Source: Bosea sp. (in: a-proteobacteria)
Lineage (GTDB): Bacteria > Pseudomonadota > Alphaproteobacteria > Rhizobiales > Beijerinckiaceae
Length of the DNA stretch: 64,000 nt
Direction: 5' to 3'
Assembly (NCBI GenBank): GCA_023910605.1
Contig: JAAVVV010000001.1
Location: 3,152,698-3,216,697 of the forward strand
This document shows positions 21,345-31,030 of the stretch, in pieces. The notes beneath the pieces were generated by a model that searched no databases, was not told where the DNA came from, and worked only from the letters and a program-made list of their open reading frames with translations. A program made the position numbers and the translations under genes. Every line of letters starts with the position of its first letter. Positions within the stretch are counted from its first letter, which is position 1.

Positions 21345-21698
21345 ATGTCCGTGAAGATCCGCCTCGCCCGTGGCGGCGCCAAGAAGCGCCCGCACTACCA
21401 GATCGTCATCGCTGACAGCCATTCGCCGCGCGATGGCCGTTTCATCGAGCGCATCGGCCGCTTCGATCCCATGAAGCCGAAGGACCATGCCGAGCGCGTG
21501 GTGCTGGACCTCGATAAGGCCGCAGCCTGGCTCGCCAAGGGCGCCCAGCCCACCGATCGCGTGGCCCGCTTCCTCGACGCCGCCGGCCTGATCAAGCGCA
21601 AGCCCCGCAACAACCCCGAGAAGGCCGTTCCCGGCGACAAGATGAAGGAGCGCGCCGAGAAGAAGGCCGCTCGCGCCGCCGCCCCCGCCGAAGCGTGA
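21345..21698 (+). CDS. rpsP: 30S ribosomal protein S16
   Basis: A small-subunit assembly protein. The start [20 protein letters not shown] and [17 protein letters not shown] are signature S16. At 117 residues it carries a 30-residue Lys/Ala/Glu-rich C-terminal extension over the roughly 82-residue E. coli protein, as usual in this class. ATG 21345 follows cctgggagaccaac, a good ribosome site. An inverted repeat separates it from rimM. Confidence 0.98.
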   Translation: MSVKIRLARGGAKKRPHYQIVIADSHSPRDGRFIERIGRFDPMKPKDHAERVVLDLDKAAAWLAKGAQPTDRVARFLDAAGLIKRKPRNNPEKAVPGDKMKERAEKKAARAAAPAEA

Positions 21699-21710
21699 TG
21701 CGCCACGCAC

Positions 21711-21754
21711 CTGCGTCGTTCCGGGCCCGGCTTCGCCAGCCCGCGACGACGCAG
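21711..21754. repeat. Intercistronic palindromic element rpsP-rimM
   Basis: A perfect 9-bp inverted repeat (CTGCGTCGT at 21711-21719 and ACGACGCAG at 21746-21754) flanks a GC-rich core with a further ccgggcc/agcccg pairing. There is no T-tract. It resembles dispersed REP-like elements of alphaproteobacteria and could stabilise or attenuate the rpsP message. Confidence 0.55.
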
Positions 21755-21771
21755 CATCGCGCCGGCTGGTG

Positions 21772-22284
21772 ATGCCTGCCAACCTCGTCCTTCTCGGCCG
21801 CTTCGGCCGCCCCCATGGGGTGAAGGGGGAGGTGCGCCTGCAATCCTTCACGGCCGACCCGCTGGCCATCGCCGGCTATGGCCCGCTCGCCAGCGCCGAC
21901 GGCTTGCGCAGCTTCAGCCTGTCGGCTCGCGCTGCGGGCGACATGCTGATCGCGCGCGTCGAGGGTGTCGCCTCGCGCGAGGCGGCCGAGGCGCTCAACG
22001 GGCTCGAACTGTTCGCCCCGCGCGAGCGCCTGCCCGCGCCGGCCGAGGATGACGAGTTCCTGATGGCGGACCTTGTCGGCTGCCGCGCCGAACGCGCGGA
22101 CGGCACGCTCATGGGCACGGTCATCGACGTGCCCAATTACGGCGCCGGCGACCTTCTCGACATCAAGCGGCAAGGCGGCGGCGCCAGCGTGCTGATGCCG
22201 TTCACCCGCGCCTTCGCTCCCCTGGTCGACATTGAAGGGGGGCGTGTCGTCATCGATCCGCCTGCCGGCCTGTTCGACGACTGA
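21772..22284 (+). CDS. rimM: Ribosome maturation factor RimM
   Basis: Binds S19 and helps mature the 30S head. 170 residues from ATG 21772 (an in-frame GTG lies one codon earlier). The N-terminal LLGRFGRPHGVKGEVRLQSFT barrel and the C-terminal PRC-type barrel with MGTVIDVPNYGAGDLLDI are both visible. It follows rpsP by 73 bp and precedes a HAD phosphatase gene that interrupts the usual rimM-trmD adjacency. Confidence 0.95.
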   Translation: MPANLVLLGRFGRPHGVKGEVRLQSFTADPLAIAGYGPLASADGLRSFSLSARAAGDMLIARVEGVASREAAEALNGLELFAPRERLPAPAEDDEFLMADLVGCRAERADGTLMGTVIDVPNYGAGDLLDIKRQGGGASVLMPFTRAFAPLVDIEGGRVVIDPPAGLFDD

Positions 22285-22302
22285 CCATCAAGGATCCGCG
22301 CC

Positions 22303-22956
22303 ATGCGCTTTCGCGCCCTGATCTTCGACATGGACGGCACGATCGTCGACAATATGGGCTTTCACAACAGGGCCTGGGCCATCTGGCACCAGCGCCAGGG
22401 CCTGCCCTTCGACGAGGCCAATTTCTTCGCGCGCACCGCCGGCAAGGCCAATGCCGAAATCCTTGACCCGCTCTTTCCCGCAGCGAACGCCGCCGAGATC
22501 GAGCGCCATGCCGAGGACAAGGAAGCGATCTACCGCCAGATCTATGCCGCCCATGCCGAGCCGCTGCCAGGGCTGATGGAGCTTCTGGCGCTTGCCGAGG
22601 CGCGGAACATCCCCAAAGCCGTCGCCACCGCCGCCCCGCCCGGCAACATCGAGGCCGTGCTCGACAGGCTGGATCTTCGCAATCGCTTCGTCACGGTCGT
22701 GTCGCCCTCGCAGGGCTTCCGCGGCAAGCCGCACCCCGACATGTTCCTCGCAGCCGCAGAGCGCATGGGTGCGGCCCCGGCGGACTGCCTCGTCTTCGAG
22801 GATGCGCCGCTGGGCATCGAGGCGGCGAGGCGCGCAGGCATGAAGGCCGTGGCGCTGCTGACCATGCTCGCTGCTTCCGACTTCTCCGCCAGTGGCACCG
22901 TCATCGCAGCCGTGAAGGACTTCACGGCTCTGGACGGCGCCGCGCTTTTGGCCTGA
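22303..22956 (+). CDS. HAD-superfamily hydrolase, beta-phosphoglucomutase-like
   Basis: 217 residues, HAD subfamily IA. Nucleophile motif FDMDGTIVDN (Asp9 and Asp11), a large helical cap, motif III Lys in RGKPHPDMF and motif IV VFEDAPLGIEAARRAG are all intact. Similar proteins are phosphosugar phosphatases or phosphoglucomutases; the substrate cannot be read from sequence. It sits inside the ribosomal maturation operon, 18 bp after rimM and 9 bp before trmD, so it is probably co-transcribed. Confidence 0.88.
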   Translation: MRFRALIFDMDGTIVDNMGFHNRAWAIWHQRQGLPFDEANFFARTAGKANAEILDPLFPAANAAEIERHAEDKEAIYRQIYAAHAEPLPGLMELLALAEARNIPKAVATAAPPGNIEAVLDRLDLRNRFVTVVSPSQGFRGKPHPDMFLAAAERMGAAPADCLVFEDAPLGIEAARRAGMKAVALLTMLAASDFSASGTVIAAVKDFTALDGAALLA

Positions 22957-22965
22957 CATGGGCCG

Positions 22966-23646
22966 ATGAGCTTTCACGCCACCGTCCTCACGCTTTATCC
23001 GGAGATGTATCCGGGCCCCCTCGGCGTCTCGCTCTCCGGCGAGGCGCTGAAGTCGGGCCTGTGGTCGCTTGAGACGCGGCAGATCCGCGAGCACGGGCTC
23101 GGCCGCCATCGCGCGGTGGACGACACCCCGGCGGGCGGCGGCCCCGGCATGGTACTGCGCTGCGACGTCATCGCAGCCGCCATCGACGCGGCGCTGCAGC
23201 CGGATGATCCGCGCCCGCGCCTGTTGATGAGCCCTCGTGGCCGGCCTTTCACGCAGGCCCGCGCCCGCGCGCTGGCTGCCGGGCCGGGCGCGCTCATCCT
23301 TTGCGGCCGCTTCGAGGGCGTGGACCAGCGCGTCATCGAGGCGCGCGGGCTCGAGGAGGTGTCGGTCGGCGATTACGTGCTTTCGGGCGGGGAGATCGCC
23401 GCCATGATCGTGCTCGACGCGGTGGTGCGCCTCATCCCCGGAGTGATGGGCAAGGCCCTTTCCGGCGTGGACGAGAGCTTCGAGGGCGGCCTGCTCGAAT
23501 ACCCGCAATACACCCGCCCGCGCGAGTGGGAGGGGCGCGCCATCCCCGACGTGCTGAACGGCGGCAACCATGCCGCGATCGAGCGCTGGCGGCGCGAGCA
23601 GGCCGAGGCCCTTACCCGCGCGCGCCGGCCCGATCTGCTGGCCTGA
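22966..23646 (+). CDS. trmD: tRNA (guanine37-N1)-methyltransferase
   Basis: Methylates G37 of tRNAs reading CNN codons, guarding against frameshifting. 226 residues. The trefoil-knot SAM site is visible in [33 protein letters not shown] and [13 protein letters not shown] 22966 begins [17 protein letters not shown]. Only 2 bp separate its stop from the convergent oxoprolinase stop. The ribosomal protein gene rplS, expected next in this order, is missing. Confidence 0.97.
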   Translation: MSFHATVLTLYPEMYPGPLGVSLSGEALKSGLWSLETRQIREHGLGRHRAVDDTPAGGGPGMVLRCDVIAAAIDAALQPDDPRPRLLMSPRGRPFTQARARALAAGPGALILCGRFEGVDQRVIEARGLEEVSVGDYVLSGGEIAAMIVLDAVVRLIPGVMGKALSGVDESFEGGLLEYPQYTRPREWEGRAIPDVLNGGNHAAIERWRREQAEALTRARRPDLLA

Positions 23647-23648
23647 TC

Positions 23649-26600
23649 TCAGGCCTTGCCGAAGCCGCCGGCTGTCGGCGTCACCACGGTCACAGCCTCG
23701 CCGGCTTCCAGCACGGTCTGGTCGGAGCCCTTGAGCGTCTCGATGCGGCCATCGAGGCGGCGCACCAGCGTGCGGCCCACCTCGCCATCGCCGCCCCCGG
23801 CAAGCCCGCGCGGCGGAACCTCGCGATGCTGGCTGAGGATGGCGCAGTCCATGCGCTGGCGGAAGCGGATCGTGCGCGACGTGCCATCGCCCGCGCTCCA
23901 CTTGCCCTTGCCGCCCGAGCCCTTCCGGATGTGGAAATCCTCGAGCACCACGGGAAAGCGCGTCTCGAAGATCTCAGGGTCTGTCAGGCGCGAATTGGTC
24001 ATGTGCACATGCACGCCATCCGTGCCGTCGAAGCCCTCCCCGGCGGGCGAGCCGGAGCAGATCGTCTCGTAATACTGATAGGCCGCATCGCCGAAGGTGA
24101 GGTTGTTCATCGTGCCCTGGCTGGTGCTCATGGCGCCCAGTGCCCCGAACAGTGCGTTGGTCACAGACTGGCTGACCTCGACATTGCCCGCCACCACCGC
24201 TGCCGGATATTCCGGGCTGAGCATGGAGCGGGGCGGGATCACGATGTTGATCGGCTTGAGGCAGCCGGCATTCATCGGGATGTCGTCGTCAACCATCACG
24301 CGGAAGACATAGAGCACCGCCGCGCGGGTCACCGGCGCGGGGGCGTTGAAGTTGTCGGTCTGCTGGGGGCTGGTGCCGGTGAAGTCGACGGTCGCCTCGC
24401 GCCTGGCTCTATCCACAGTGATGGCGACGCGGATCTGGCGGCCGCCATCCATGACGAAGGTGTATTCACTGTCCTTAAGCCGATCGAGCACGCGGCGCAC
24501 GCTCTCCTCGGCATTATCCTGGACATGGCCCATATAGGCCTGCACCACATCGATGCCGAAGAGCTTGATGACCTTCTTGAGCTCCGAAACGCCCTTCTCG
24601 TTGGCCGCGATCTGCGCCTTGAGGTCAGCCACGTTCTGCGTGACGTTGCGCACGGGATACCTGGCGCCCGTCAGCAGCGCGACCAGTTCCTGCTCACGGA
24701 AGCGGCCCTGATCGACAAGCTTGAAGTTGTCGATGTAGACGCCTTCCTCCTCGATATGGGTCGCAAGAGGGCTCATCGAGCCGGGCGCCACGCCGCCGAC
24801 ATCGGCGTGATGGCCGCGGCTCGCCACCCAGAAGATGACCTCGCGCCCGGCCGCATCGAAAACCGGCGTGCACACGGTGATGTCGGGCAGATGCGTGCCG
24901 CCATTGTAGGGCGCGTTGATGGCGAAGACGTCGCCGGGGCGGATCACCGGGTTCTGCCGGATGATCGTCTCAACCGACTTGTCCATCGAGCCCAGATGCA
25001 CCGGCATGTGCGGGGCATTGGCCACCAGGCTCGCCTTGGCGTCGAACACGGCGCAGGAGAAGTCGAGCCGCTCCTTGATGTTGACCGAATACGCCGTGTT
25101 CTGCAGCGCCACGCCCATCTGCTCGGCGATCGACATGAACAGGTTGTTGAAGATTTCGAGCATGACCGGATCGGCCTTCGTGCCGACTGCGGCGCGCCGC
25201 TCCAGCGCCTCTTCGCGCGTCAGCACGACATGGTCCTTCGCCGTCAGCCGGCCGACCCAGCCGGGCTCGATCACGATCGTCTGGTTGGGCTCTACGATGA
25301 TGGCGGGCCCCGCCACGCGGGCGCCGGGCGCCATGGCCTCGCGCTTCACCACCACCGCCTCATGCCAGGCGCCATGGCTGTAGAAGCGCGTGGTCTGCGC
25401 CGCGCGCGGCTTGTGCTCGGCCGCCGGGTGCGACGGCTCCTCGAAGCGTGCGCCGCCGCCCACCGCCTCGACCTCGACCGCCTCGACCACCAGCAGCTTC
25501 GACGCATCGACGAAGCCGAACCGCGCCTTGTGCTGCGCCTCGAACTCGGCCCGCATCTGCGCGGGATAGGCCTCCGCCACCGGCAAGGTGGTATCCGTGC
25601 CCGAGTAGCGCACATGGGCGCGCACATGCACCGCGACATCCGCCGCCGGCACGCCCTGCCCCGCCAGCTCGCTGCGGCAGATCTCCTCAAGCCCGGCCGC
25701 CATCAAGCGCAACGCCATCGGGGTGGCCTCATCGAGCGGCAAGTCGAGCGCCTTCTGACGCACGGCCCGCACCTCGGCGAGACCCATGCCATAGGCCGAC
25801 AGCAGCCCCGAGAGCGGATGCAGCAGCACGGTCGTCATGCCCAGCGCATCGGCCACGAGGCAGGCGTGCTGCCCGCCCGCCCCGCCGAAGCAATTGAGCG
25901 CGTAGCGGGTCACGTCATAGCCGCGCTGCACCGAGATTTTCTTGATCGCCTCGGCCATATTGGCCACCGCTATCTGGATGAAGCCGTCGGCTACATCCTC
26001 TGCCGCGCGCCCGTCGCCCACGGCGCGGGCCATGTCGGCGAACTTCGCCCTTACGGCATCCGCGTCGAGCGGCTCGGACTGGTTAGGGCCGAAGATCGGG
26101 GGAAAGAAATCCGGCATAAGCTTGCCGACCATCACATTGGCGTCGGTGACGGCGAGTGGCCCGCCGCGCCGGTAGCATGCAGGGCCCGGATTGGCGCCGG
26201 CCGAATCGGGGCCCACGCGGAAGCGCGAGCCGTCGAAATGCAGGATCGAGCCGCCGCCGGCCGCAACCGTGTGGATCAGCATCATCGGTGCGCGGATGCG
26301 CACCCCCGCCACCTCGGTCTCGAAAGAGCGCTCATAGGCGCCGTCATAATGGGCCACATCCGTCGAGGTGCCGCCCATGTCGAAGCCGATGACGTCATTG
26401 AAGCCGGCAGAGCGCCCGGTCTCCGCGAGCCCGACGACGCCGCCCGCAGGCCCGGACAGGATGGCATCCTTGCCCTGGAACAGGTTGGCGGCGGTGAGCC
26501 CACCCGACGACATCATGAACATAAGCCGCGCGCCGGAGCGCTCGACATCAAGTTCGCCTGCCACCTGCGCGACATAGCGGCTCAGGATCGGCGAGAGATA

Positions 26601-27239
26601 AGCGTCCACCACCGTGGTGTCGCCACGCCCCACCAGCTTGATCAGCGGCGAAACCTCGTGGCTGATCGAGACCTGCGGAAATCCGATCTCCCGCGCAAGC
26701 GCGCCCACGGCGGCCTCGTGGGCGGGAAAGCGGTAGCCGTGCATGAAGGCGATGGCCACCGCGCGGTAGCCGGCTTCGAAGGCGGCCTTCAGATCGGCCC
26801 GGATGCGGGCCAGATCAGGCGCAGCCTCGACGACGCCGTCAGCCAGCACCCGCTCATCCACCTCGATCACGCGGTCATAGAGCTGATCTGGCTTGATGAT
26901 CTTCTTGGCGAAGATTTTCGGCCGGGCCTGATAGCCGATGCGCAGCGCGTCGCGGAATCCGCGCGTGATCACCAGAAGCGTGGGCTCGCCCTTGCGCTCC
27001 AGCAGCGCATTGGTGGCCACGGTGGTGCCCATGCGCACCTCGCCCACCAGCCCTGACGGGATCGGATCGCCGGCCTTCAGCCCCAGAAGGCTGCGGATGC
27101 CATGCACCGCCGCATCCTTGTAGGCCTCGGGATTCTCCGACAGCACCTTGCGCGCGTGGAGCCTGCCGGCGGGATCGCGCCCGATCACATCCGTGAAGGT
27201 GCCGCCGCGGTCGATCCAGAAATCCCAGCTTCCAGCCAT
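23649..27239 (-). CDS. 5-oxoprolinase / N-methylhydantoinase, fused A and B subunits
   Basis: A 1196-residue cytoplasmic ATP-dependent lactam hydrolase. Residues 1 to about 690 are HyuA-like, an ASKHA ATPase fold: [47 protein letters not shown]. About 715 to the end is HyuB-like: [45 protein letters not shown]. The fusion and length fit eukaryotic-type 5-oxoprolinase (about 1290) rather than split bacterial hydantoinase; 5-oxoproline, hydantoin or a related lactam are possible substrates. Divergent from a TRAP transporter, sharing a palindromic control region, which suggests import and hydrolysis of one compound. Start ATG 27239 gives MAGSWDFW. Confidence 0.9.
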   Translation of the reverse strand: MAGSWDFWIDRGGTFTDVIGRDPAGRLHARKVLSENPEAYKDAAVHGIRSLLGLKAGDPIPSGLVGEVRMGTTVATNALLERKGEPTLLVITRGFRDALRIGYQARPKIFAKKIIKPDQLYDRVIEVDERVLADGVVEAAPDLARIRADLKAAFEAGYRAVAIAFMHGYRFPAHEAAVGALAREIGFPQVSISHEVSPLIKLVGRGDTTVVDAYLSPILSRYVAQVAGELDVERSGARLMFMMSSGGLTAANLFQGKDAILSGPAGGVVGLAETGRSAGFNDVIGFDMGGTSTDVAHYDGAYERSFETEVAGVRIRAPMMLIHTVAAGGGSILHFDGSRFRVGPDSAGANPGPACYRRGGPLAVTDANVMVGKLMPDFFPPIFGPNQSEPLDADAVRAKFADMARAVGDGRAAEDVADGFIQIAVANMAEAIKKISVQRGYDVTRYALNCFGGAGGQHACLVADALGMTTVLLHPLSGLLSAYGMGLAEVRAVRQKALDLPLDEATPMALRLMAAGLEEICRSELAGQGVPAADVAVHVRAHVRYSGTDTTLPVAEAYPAQMRAEFEAQHKARFGFVDASKLLVVEAVEVEAVGGGARFEEPSHPAAEHKPRAAQTTRFYSHGAWHEAVVVKREAMAPGARVAGPAIIVEPNQTIVIEPGWVGRLTAKDHVVLTREEALERRAAVGTKADPVMLEIFNNLFMSIAEQMGVALQNTAYSVNIKERLDFSCAVFDAKASLVANAPHMPVHLGSMDKSVETIIRQNPVIRPGDVFAINAPYNGGTHLPDITVCTPVFDAAGREVIFWVASRGHHADVGGVAPGSMSPLATHIEEEGVYIDNFKLVDQGRFREQELVALLTGARYPVRNVTQNVADLKAQIAANEKGVSELKKVIKLFGIDVVQAYMGHVQDNAEESVRRVLDRLKDSEYTFVMDGGRQIRVAITVDRARREATVDFTGTSPQQTDNFNAPAPVTRAAVLYVFRVMVDDDIPMNAGCLKPINIVIPPRSMLSPEYPAAVVAGNVEVSQSVTNALFGALGAMSTSQGTMNNLTFGDAAYQYYETICSGSPAGEGFDGTDGVHVHMTNSRLTDPEIFETRFPVVLEDFHIRKGSGGKGKWSAGDGTSRTIRFRQRMDCAILSQHREVPPRGLAGGGDGEVGRTLVRRLDGRIETLKGSDQTVLEAGEAVTVVTPTAGGFGKA

Positions 27240-27295
27240 GTCGATCAATCCCCAAACAGCGCCAGAGCAGCGCGAGATTCTCTTTTGCATATTAT

Positions 27296-27323
27296 ATCGA
27301 TAAATTGTTGACAATATGTCGAT
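27296..27323. promoter_or_regulatory. 28-bp dyad operator between divergent oxoprolinase and TRAP genes
   Basis: Arms atcgataaattgt and acaatatgtcgat around a TG centre match at 11 of 13 positions, with perfect inner ATTGT-TG-ACAAT. It lies in a strikingly AT-rich patch. On the minus strand a perfect TATAAT (27291-27296) abuts it. On the plus strand TTGACA (27308-27313) followed 16 bp later by TAACTT (27330-27335) is a plausible TRAP promoter. A regulator bound here would cover both promoters; the nearby MarR protein is a natural candidate. Binding is inferred. Confidence 0.65.
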
Positions 27324-27427
27324 GATTGCTAACTTGCGGAAAGGCGTCCGAATGCGCAACAATCTGGAAAAAGGGCGGCCGCCAAGACATCGATCATGTC
27401 TCCGCGCGGTCCGGAGGGGAAGGGCTG

Positions 27428-27973
27428 ATGCTACGCAAGGTTCTGGACGCAGCCTATCTGGGCGCCGGCATTCTGGCCGGCGTCTTCCTGGTCGCCATCC
27501 TCGTCCTGATGATGGTGATGTCGCTGGGCCGCCCGCTCGGCATCAACATCCCGTCAGGCGACGATTTCGCGGCCTGGTCCATGGCGGCCATGTCCTTCCT
27601 GGGGCTGGCCTACACCTTCAAGTCGGGCGACATGATCCGGGTCGGGTTGCTGGTCGACAGCCTTTCGGGCCGCAGCAAGCAGATGGTCGAGATCATCTGC
27701 CTTGTGCTCGCGGTCGGGTTCGTTGGCTTCTTCGCGTGGCATGCCGTCGTCTTCACGCAGTTTTCATGGATCCTGAACGACCGGGCGACGGGCGTTGTGC
27801 CGGTTCCGCTCTGGATTCCGCAGTTGGCCTATTGCGGCGGCCTTGTGCTTCTCACCATCGCGCTGGTCGACGAGTTGATCCATGTGCTCAGCGGCCATCC
27901 GCCCCGCTACGAGAAGCCCAAGCCGAAGACTGCCGAAGAGGTCATCGAGCAAGCCATTCAGAGCGCGGTGTAG
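27428..27973 (+). CDS. TRAP transporter small membrane subunit (DctQ type)
   Basis: A 181-residue integral membrane protein with four predicted helices ([68 protein letters not shown]). It is the linker subunit of a tripartite ATP-independent transporter, which pairs with the DctM protein 4 bp downstream. Start ATG 27428 has a strong gaggggaaggg ribosome site. A 180-bp leader separates it from the oxoprolinase start and holds the dyad operator. Substrates of TRAP systems are usually carboxylates. Confidence 0.92.
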   Translation: MLRKVLDAAYLGAGILAGVFLVAILVLMMVMSLGRPLGINIPSGDDFAAWSMAAMSFLGLAYTFKSGDMIRVGLLVDSLSGRSKQMVEIICLVLAVGFVGFFAWHAVVFTQFSWILNDRATGVVPVPLWIPQLAYCGGLVLLTIALVDELIHVLSGHPPRYEKPKPKTAEEVIEQAIQSAV

Positions 27974-27977
27974 TCCG

Positions 27978-29285
27978 ATGGATCTCGTCTCGATTTCGCT
28001 TCTGCTGCTTGTTTTCCTCATGGTGCTGCTGCTTGGCGGCGTCTGGATCGCCATCGCGCTCCTCGCCACCGGCTATGTCGGCATGCAGTTCGTGGCCGGG
28101 AACATCCCCGCGGGGTCCGTCCTGGCCACCACCATCTGGGGCAATTCTGCGTCATGGGAACTGGCGGCCTTGCCGCTCTTCATCTGGATGGGCGAAATCC
28201 TTTTCCGGACAAAGCTGTCGGAGGAGATGTTCAAAGGCCTCGCGCCCTGGCTGAACCGCATCCCCGGCCGGCTCATGCACGTCAATGTTCTGGCCTCGGG
28301 CCTGTTCGGCTCGGTTTCCGGCTCCTCGGCGGCCACAACCGCCACCGTCGCCAAGATCGCGCTGCCCGAGCTCAAGCGTCGCGGCTATGACGAGAAGCTG
28401 GCGCTGGGCTCGCTCGCCGGCGCCGGCACGCTCGGCATCCTGATCCCGCCCTCGATCACGATGGTCATCTATGCGGTGGCCGCCAATGTCTCGATCATCC
28501 AGGTCTTCCTCGCGGGCTTCATTCCGGGCGCGATCGTGATGGGCCTCTACAGCGGCTACATCATCGTCTGGCACCTGCTTCACCCTGACCGCTCGCCGCC
28601 GCCGGAGCCGAAGACGAGCTTCCGGCAGAAGCTGCATGAATCGCGCAATCTCATTCCGGTTTCGCTGCTCATCCTCCTGGTCTTCGTATCTCTTGGCGCA
28701 GGCTGGGCGACGGCCACGGAATGCGCGGCCTGGGGCGTCGTCGGCTCCTTCGCCATCGCCGCCTGGCAGGGCTTCCTGACGCGCGAATCCTTCTGGCAGA
28801 GCGTCATGGGCACGGTGAAGGTCACCTGCATGATCATGCTCATCCTGGCGGGCGCGGCCTTCATGAAGCAGTCCATGGGCTACACCGGCATTCCGAACGC
28901 GCTCGCATCCTGGGTGGATGGCCTCGACCTCAGCCCCTACGCGCTCATCGCGGTGCTGACGGTCATGTACATCATTCTCGGCACCGCTCTCGACGGCATC
29001 TCCATGATCGTGCTCACCACCGCCGTCGTGCTGCCGATGATCGAGAAGGCCGGCTTCAACCTGATTTGGTTCGGCATCTTCATGGTGCTGGTGGTGGAGA
29101 TGGCCGAAATTTCGCCCCCGGTCGGCTTCAACCTGTTCGTTCTGCAGACGATGTCGGGCAAGGATTCCAACTTTGTCGCGCTGGCCGCCTTGCCCTTCTT
29201 CTTCCTGTTGATCGGCGCGGTGGCGATCGTCACCGTGTTCCCTGGCCTCGTGATGTGGCTGCCGCAGCTCGTCTTTCCCGGATGA
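27978..29285 (+). CDS. TRAP transporter large permease subunit (DctM type)
   Basis: 435 residues, about 12 hydrophobic segments, the sodium-coupled transport channel of the TRAP system. Typical landmarks are FIWMGEILFRTKLSEEMF, SGLFGSVSGSSAATTATV, GTLGILIPPSITMVIYA and the C-terminal EMAEISPPVGFNLFVLQ, all characteristic of DctM. It lies 4 bp after DctQ and 41 bp before the binding-protein gene, forming one operon. Substrate is not readable but the divergent oxoprolinase suggests an oxoproline-like acid. Confidence 0.95.
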   Translation: MDLVSISLLLLVFLMVLLLGGVWIAIALLATGYVGMQFVAGNIPAGSVLATTIWGNSASWELAALPLFIWMGEILFRTKLSEEMFKGLAPWLNRIPGRLMHVNVLASGLFGSVSGSSAATTATVAKIALPELKRRGYDEKLALGSLAGAGTLGILIPPSITMVIYAVAANVSIIQVFLAGFIPGAIVMGLYSGYIIVWHLLHPDRSPPPEPKTSFRQKLHESRNLIPVSLLILLVFVSLGAGWATATECAAWGVVGSFAIAAWQGFLTRESFWQSVMGTVKVTCMIMLILAGAAFMKQSMGYTGIPNALASWVDGLDLSPYALIAVLTVMYIILGTALDGISMIVLTTAVVLPMIEKAGFNLIWFGIFMVLVVEMAEISPPVGFNLFVLQTMSGKDSNFVALAALPFFFLLIGAVAIVTVFPGLVMWLPQLVFPG

Positions 29286-29326
29286 TCTCTTTTCCCGTCT
29301 TTCAACCCGCTCGTGGAGGAGCAAAC

Positions 29327-30316
29327 ATGAACCGCAGATACATGATGAAGGCCGCCTTCCTGGCTGCCACAGCGAGCCTGGGCCTGATGGCCGCGCCGGC
29401 CATGGCGCAGGTGAAATGGAACCTTCCGGCCGCCTATGCCAACACCAATTTCCACACCGAGAACCTGGTCGAGTTCGCCAGGGATGTGGAGCGCCTGACG
29501 GGCGGCAAGCTCTCGATCACGGTTCATGGCAACGCGTCGCTGTTCAAGGCCCCCGAGATCAAGCGCGCCGTCGCGACAGGGCAGGCCCAGATCGGCGAGG
29601 TGCTGATCTCGATCCACGAGAACGAGAATCCGCTCTTCGGCCTCGACGTGGTGCCCTTCCTCGCCACTTCCTTCGCCGATTCCAAGAAGCTGTGGGAGGC
29701 CTCGCGCCCGGCCATCGCCAAGGCGCTCGACGCACAGGGCCTGATGGTGCTCATGGCCGTGCCATGGCCGCCGCAGGGCATCTACGCCAAGAAGGAACTG
29801 AACTCGGTGGCTGACATGCGTGGCCTCAAGTGGCGCGCCTACAATGTCGGAACGGCCCGCATAGCCGAGATCGTCGGCGCTCAGCCGCTCACCATCCAGG
29901 CGGCCGAACTGCCGCAGGCGCTGGCGACCGGCGTAGCCGACAGTTTCATGTCCTCGGGCGCCACGGGCTACGACACCAAGGTCTGGGAGTCGCTCACCCA
30001 TTTCTATGACACGCAGGCCTGGATCCCGAACAACATCACCTTCGTGAACAAGGCAGCCTTCGCCGCTCTCGACAAGCCGACGCAGGACGCGGTGCTCAAG
30101 GCAGCCGCCGATGCCGAGGCGCGCGGCCGCCGCATCGCCGAGGAGCGGACCAACTGGTTCCTCAAGGAACTGACCGCCAAAGGCATGAAGGTCCTGCCGC
30201 CTTCGCCGGCTTTCAAGGATGGCCTCGCCAAGGTCGGCGAGCAGCTGACGGCCGACTGGCTGAAGAAGGCTGGCGCCGACGGCCAGGCCGTTATCGAGGC
30301 GTTCAAGAAGAAGTGA
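29327..30316 (+). CDS. TRAP transporter substrate-binding protein (DctP type)
   Basis: A 329-residue periplasmic binding protein: signal peptide 1-28 ending MAAPAMAQ, then VKWNLPAAYANTNFH. The conserved carboxylate-clamping Arg of DctP proteins lies in MRGLKWRAYN (about 168), and FMSSGATGYDTKVWES is the usual ligand-side loop. A strong gtggaggagc ribosome site precedes ATG 29327, which fits the high expression these proteins need. A hairpin with a short T-run follows, so the transporter operon probably ends here. Confidence 0.94.
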   Translation: MNRRYMMKAAFLAATASLGLMAAPAMAQVKWNLPAAYANTNFHTENLVEFARDVERLTGGKLSITVHGNASLFKAPEIKRAVATGQAQIGEVLISIHENENPLFGLDVVPFLATSFADSKKLWEASRPAIAKALDAQGLMVLMAVPWPPQGIYAKKELNSVADMRGLKWRAYNVGTARIAEIVGAQPLTIQAAELPQALATGVADSFMSSGATGYDTKVWESLTHFYDTQAWIPNNITFVNKAAFAALDKPTQDAVLKAAADAEARGRRIAEERTNWFLKELTAKGMKVLPPSPAFKDGLAKVGEQLTADWLKKAGADGQAVIEAFKKK

Positions 30317-30357
30317 CGTCGCCTTGCGGCCTTTGCGTGGGCCACGCCTCACATGCA

Positions 30358-30389
30358 GCGCCGCCATGGGTCACCGTGGCGGCGCCTTT
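30358..30389 (+). terminator. Rho-independent terminator after the TRAP operon
   Basis: Stem GCGCCGCCA (30358-30366) with TGGCGGCGC (30377-30385), 10-nt loop, followed by CTTTCC. A strong stem with a short T-run, 41 bp after the dctP-type stop and before the MarR gene. Confidence 0.55.
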
Positions 30390-30410
30390 CCATTCAGCCC
30401 AGGAGTTGCC

Positions 30411-30962
30411 ATGACGGACCCTGCCGCGGAGCCCGCCAGCGGGACGTCGCCGCTGCGCGCGCTCGGCCCGATCGTCTCATCCGGCCATCTGGCCTCGGGA
30501 GCGCTGCCGGCCCTTTCGGAGCTGGAGTTCGGCATGATCATGACGGTGCATGCATTCAACCGCTGGATGGTGCGCTGCATGGCGGCCGCCGGCGTGCCGG
30601 ATCTGTCGCCGCTCGACGTTCTGGTGCTGCACAATGTCAACCATCGCGGCAAGGCCAAGCGCCTCGCCGATGTCTGCCTCGTGCTCAACATCGAGGACAC
30701 CCATGTCGTCAGCTATTCGCTGAAGAAGCTTGAAAAGCTCAAGCTTGTGAAGGCTGGCCGGCTCGGCAAGGAAAAGACCGTGCAGGTGACCGCCTCGGGC
30801 GAGGCGCTGTGCGCGCGCTACCGCGATGTTCGTGAAGCGCTGCTGATCCGGTCCGTTCTGGGCACGGGCGTGGACGCCGCGCGGCTGTCGGACATTGCGG
30901 CCCAGCTCCGGGCGCTGTCCGGCCAGTACGATCAGGCGGCGCGGGCGGCCGCCAGCCTCTAG
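30411..30962 (+). CDS. MarR-family winged-helix transcriptional regulator
   Basis: 183 residues. The central part LSPLDVLVLHNVNHRGKAKRLADVCLVLNIEDTHVVSYSLKKLEKLKLV is a winged-helix domain of MarR type, flanked by helices for dimerisation (LEFGMIMTVHAFNRWMVRCM). An aggag ribosome site precedes ATG 30411. Position directly behind the TRAP genes and the presence of a dyad operator at 27296-27323 make it the likely local regulator of the oxoprolinase/TRAP module. Effector unknown. Confidence 0.85.
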   Translation: MTDPAAEPASGTSPLRALGPIVSSGHLASGALPALSELEFGMIMTVHAFNRWMVRCMAAAGVPDLSPLDVLVLHNVNHRGKAKRLADVCLVLNIEDTHVVSYSLKKLEKLKLVKAGRLGKEKTVQVTASGEALCARYRDVREALLIRSVLGTGVDAARLSDIAAQLRALSGQYDQAARAAASL

Positions 30963-31030
30963 GGACACGCCGCCTGGCGCCGTCAGCGCGGGGCTTGACC
31001 CGGCGGTTGCGATCCCGCACCTCTCGGGCC

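Noticed and set aside
23301..27056. Very long plus-strand open frame (about 1250 codons) opposite the oxoprolinase gene
   Set aside because: It is antisense to a well-supported family protein, is His/Arg/Ala-rich without motifs, and results from GC-rich codon bias.
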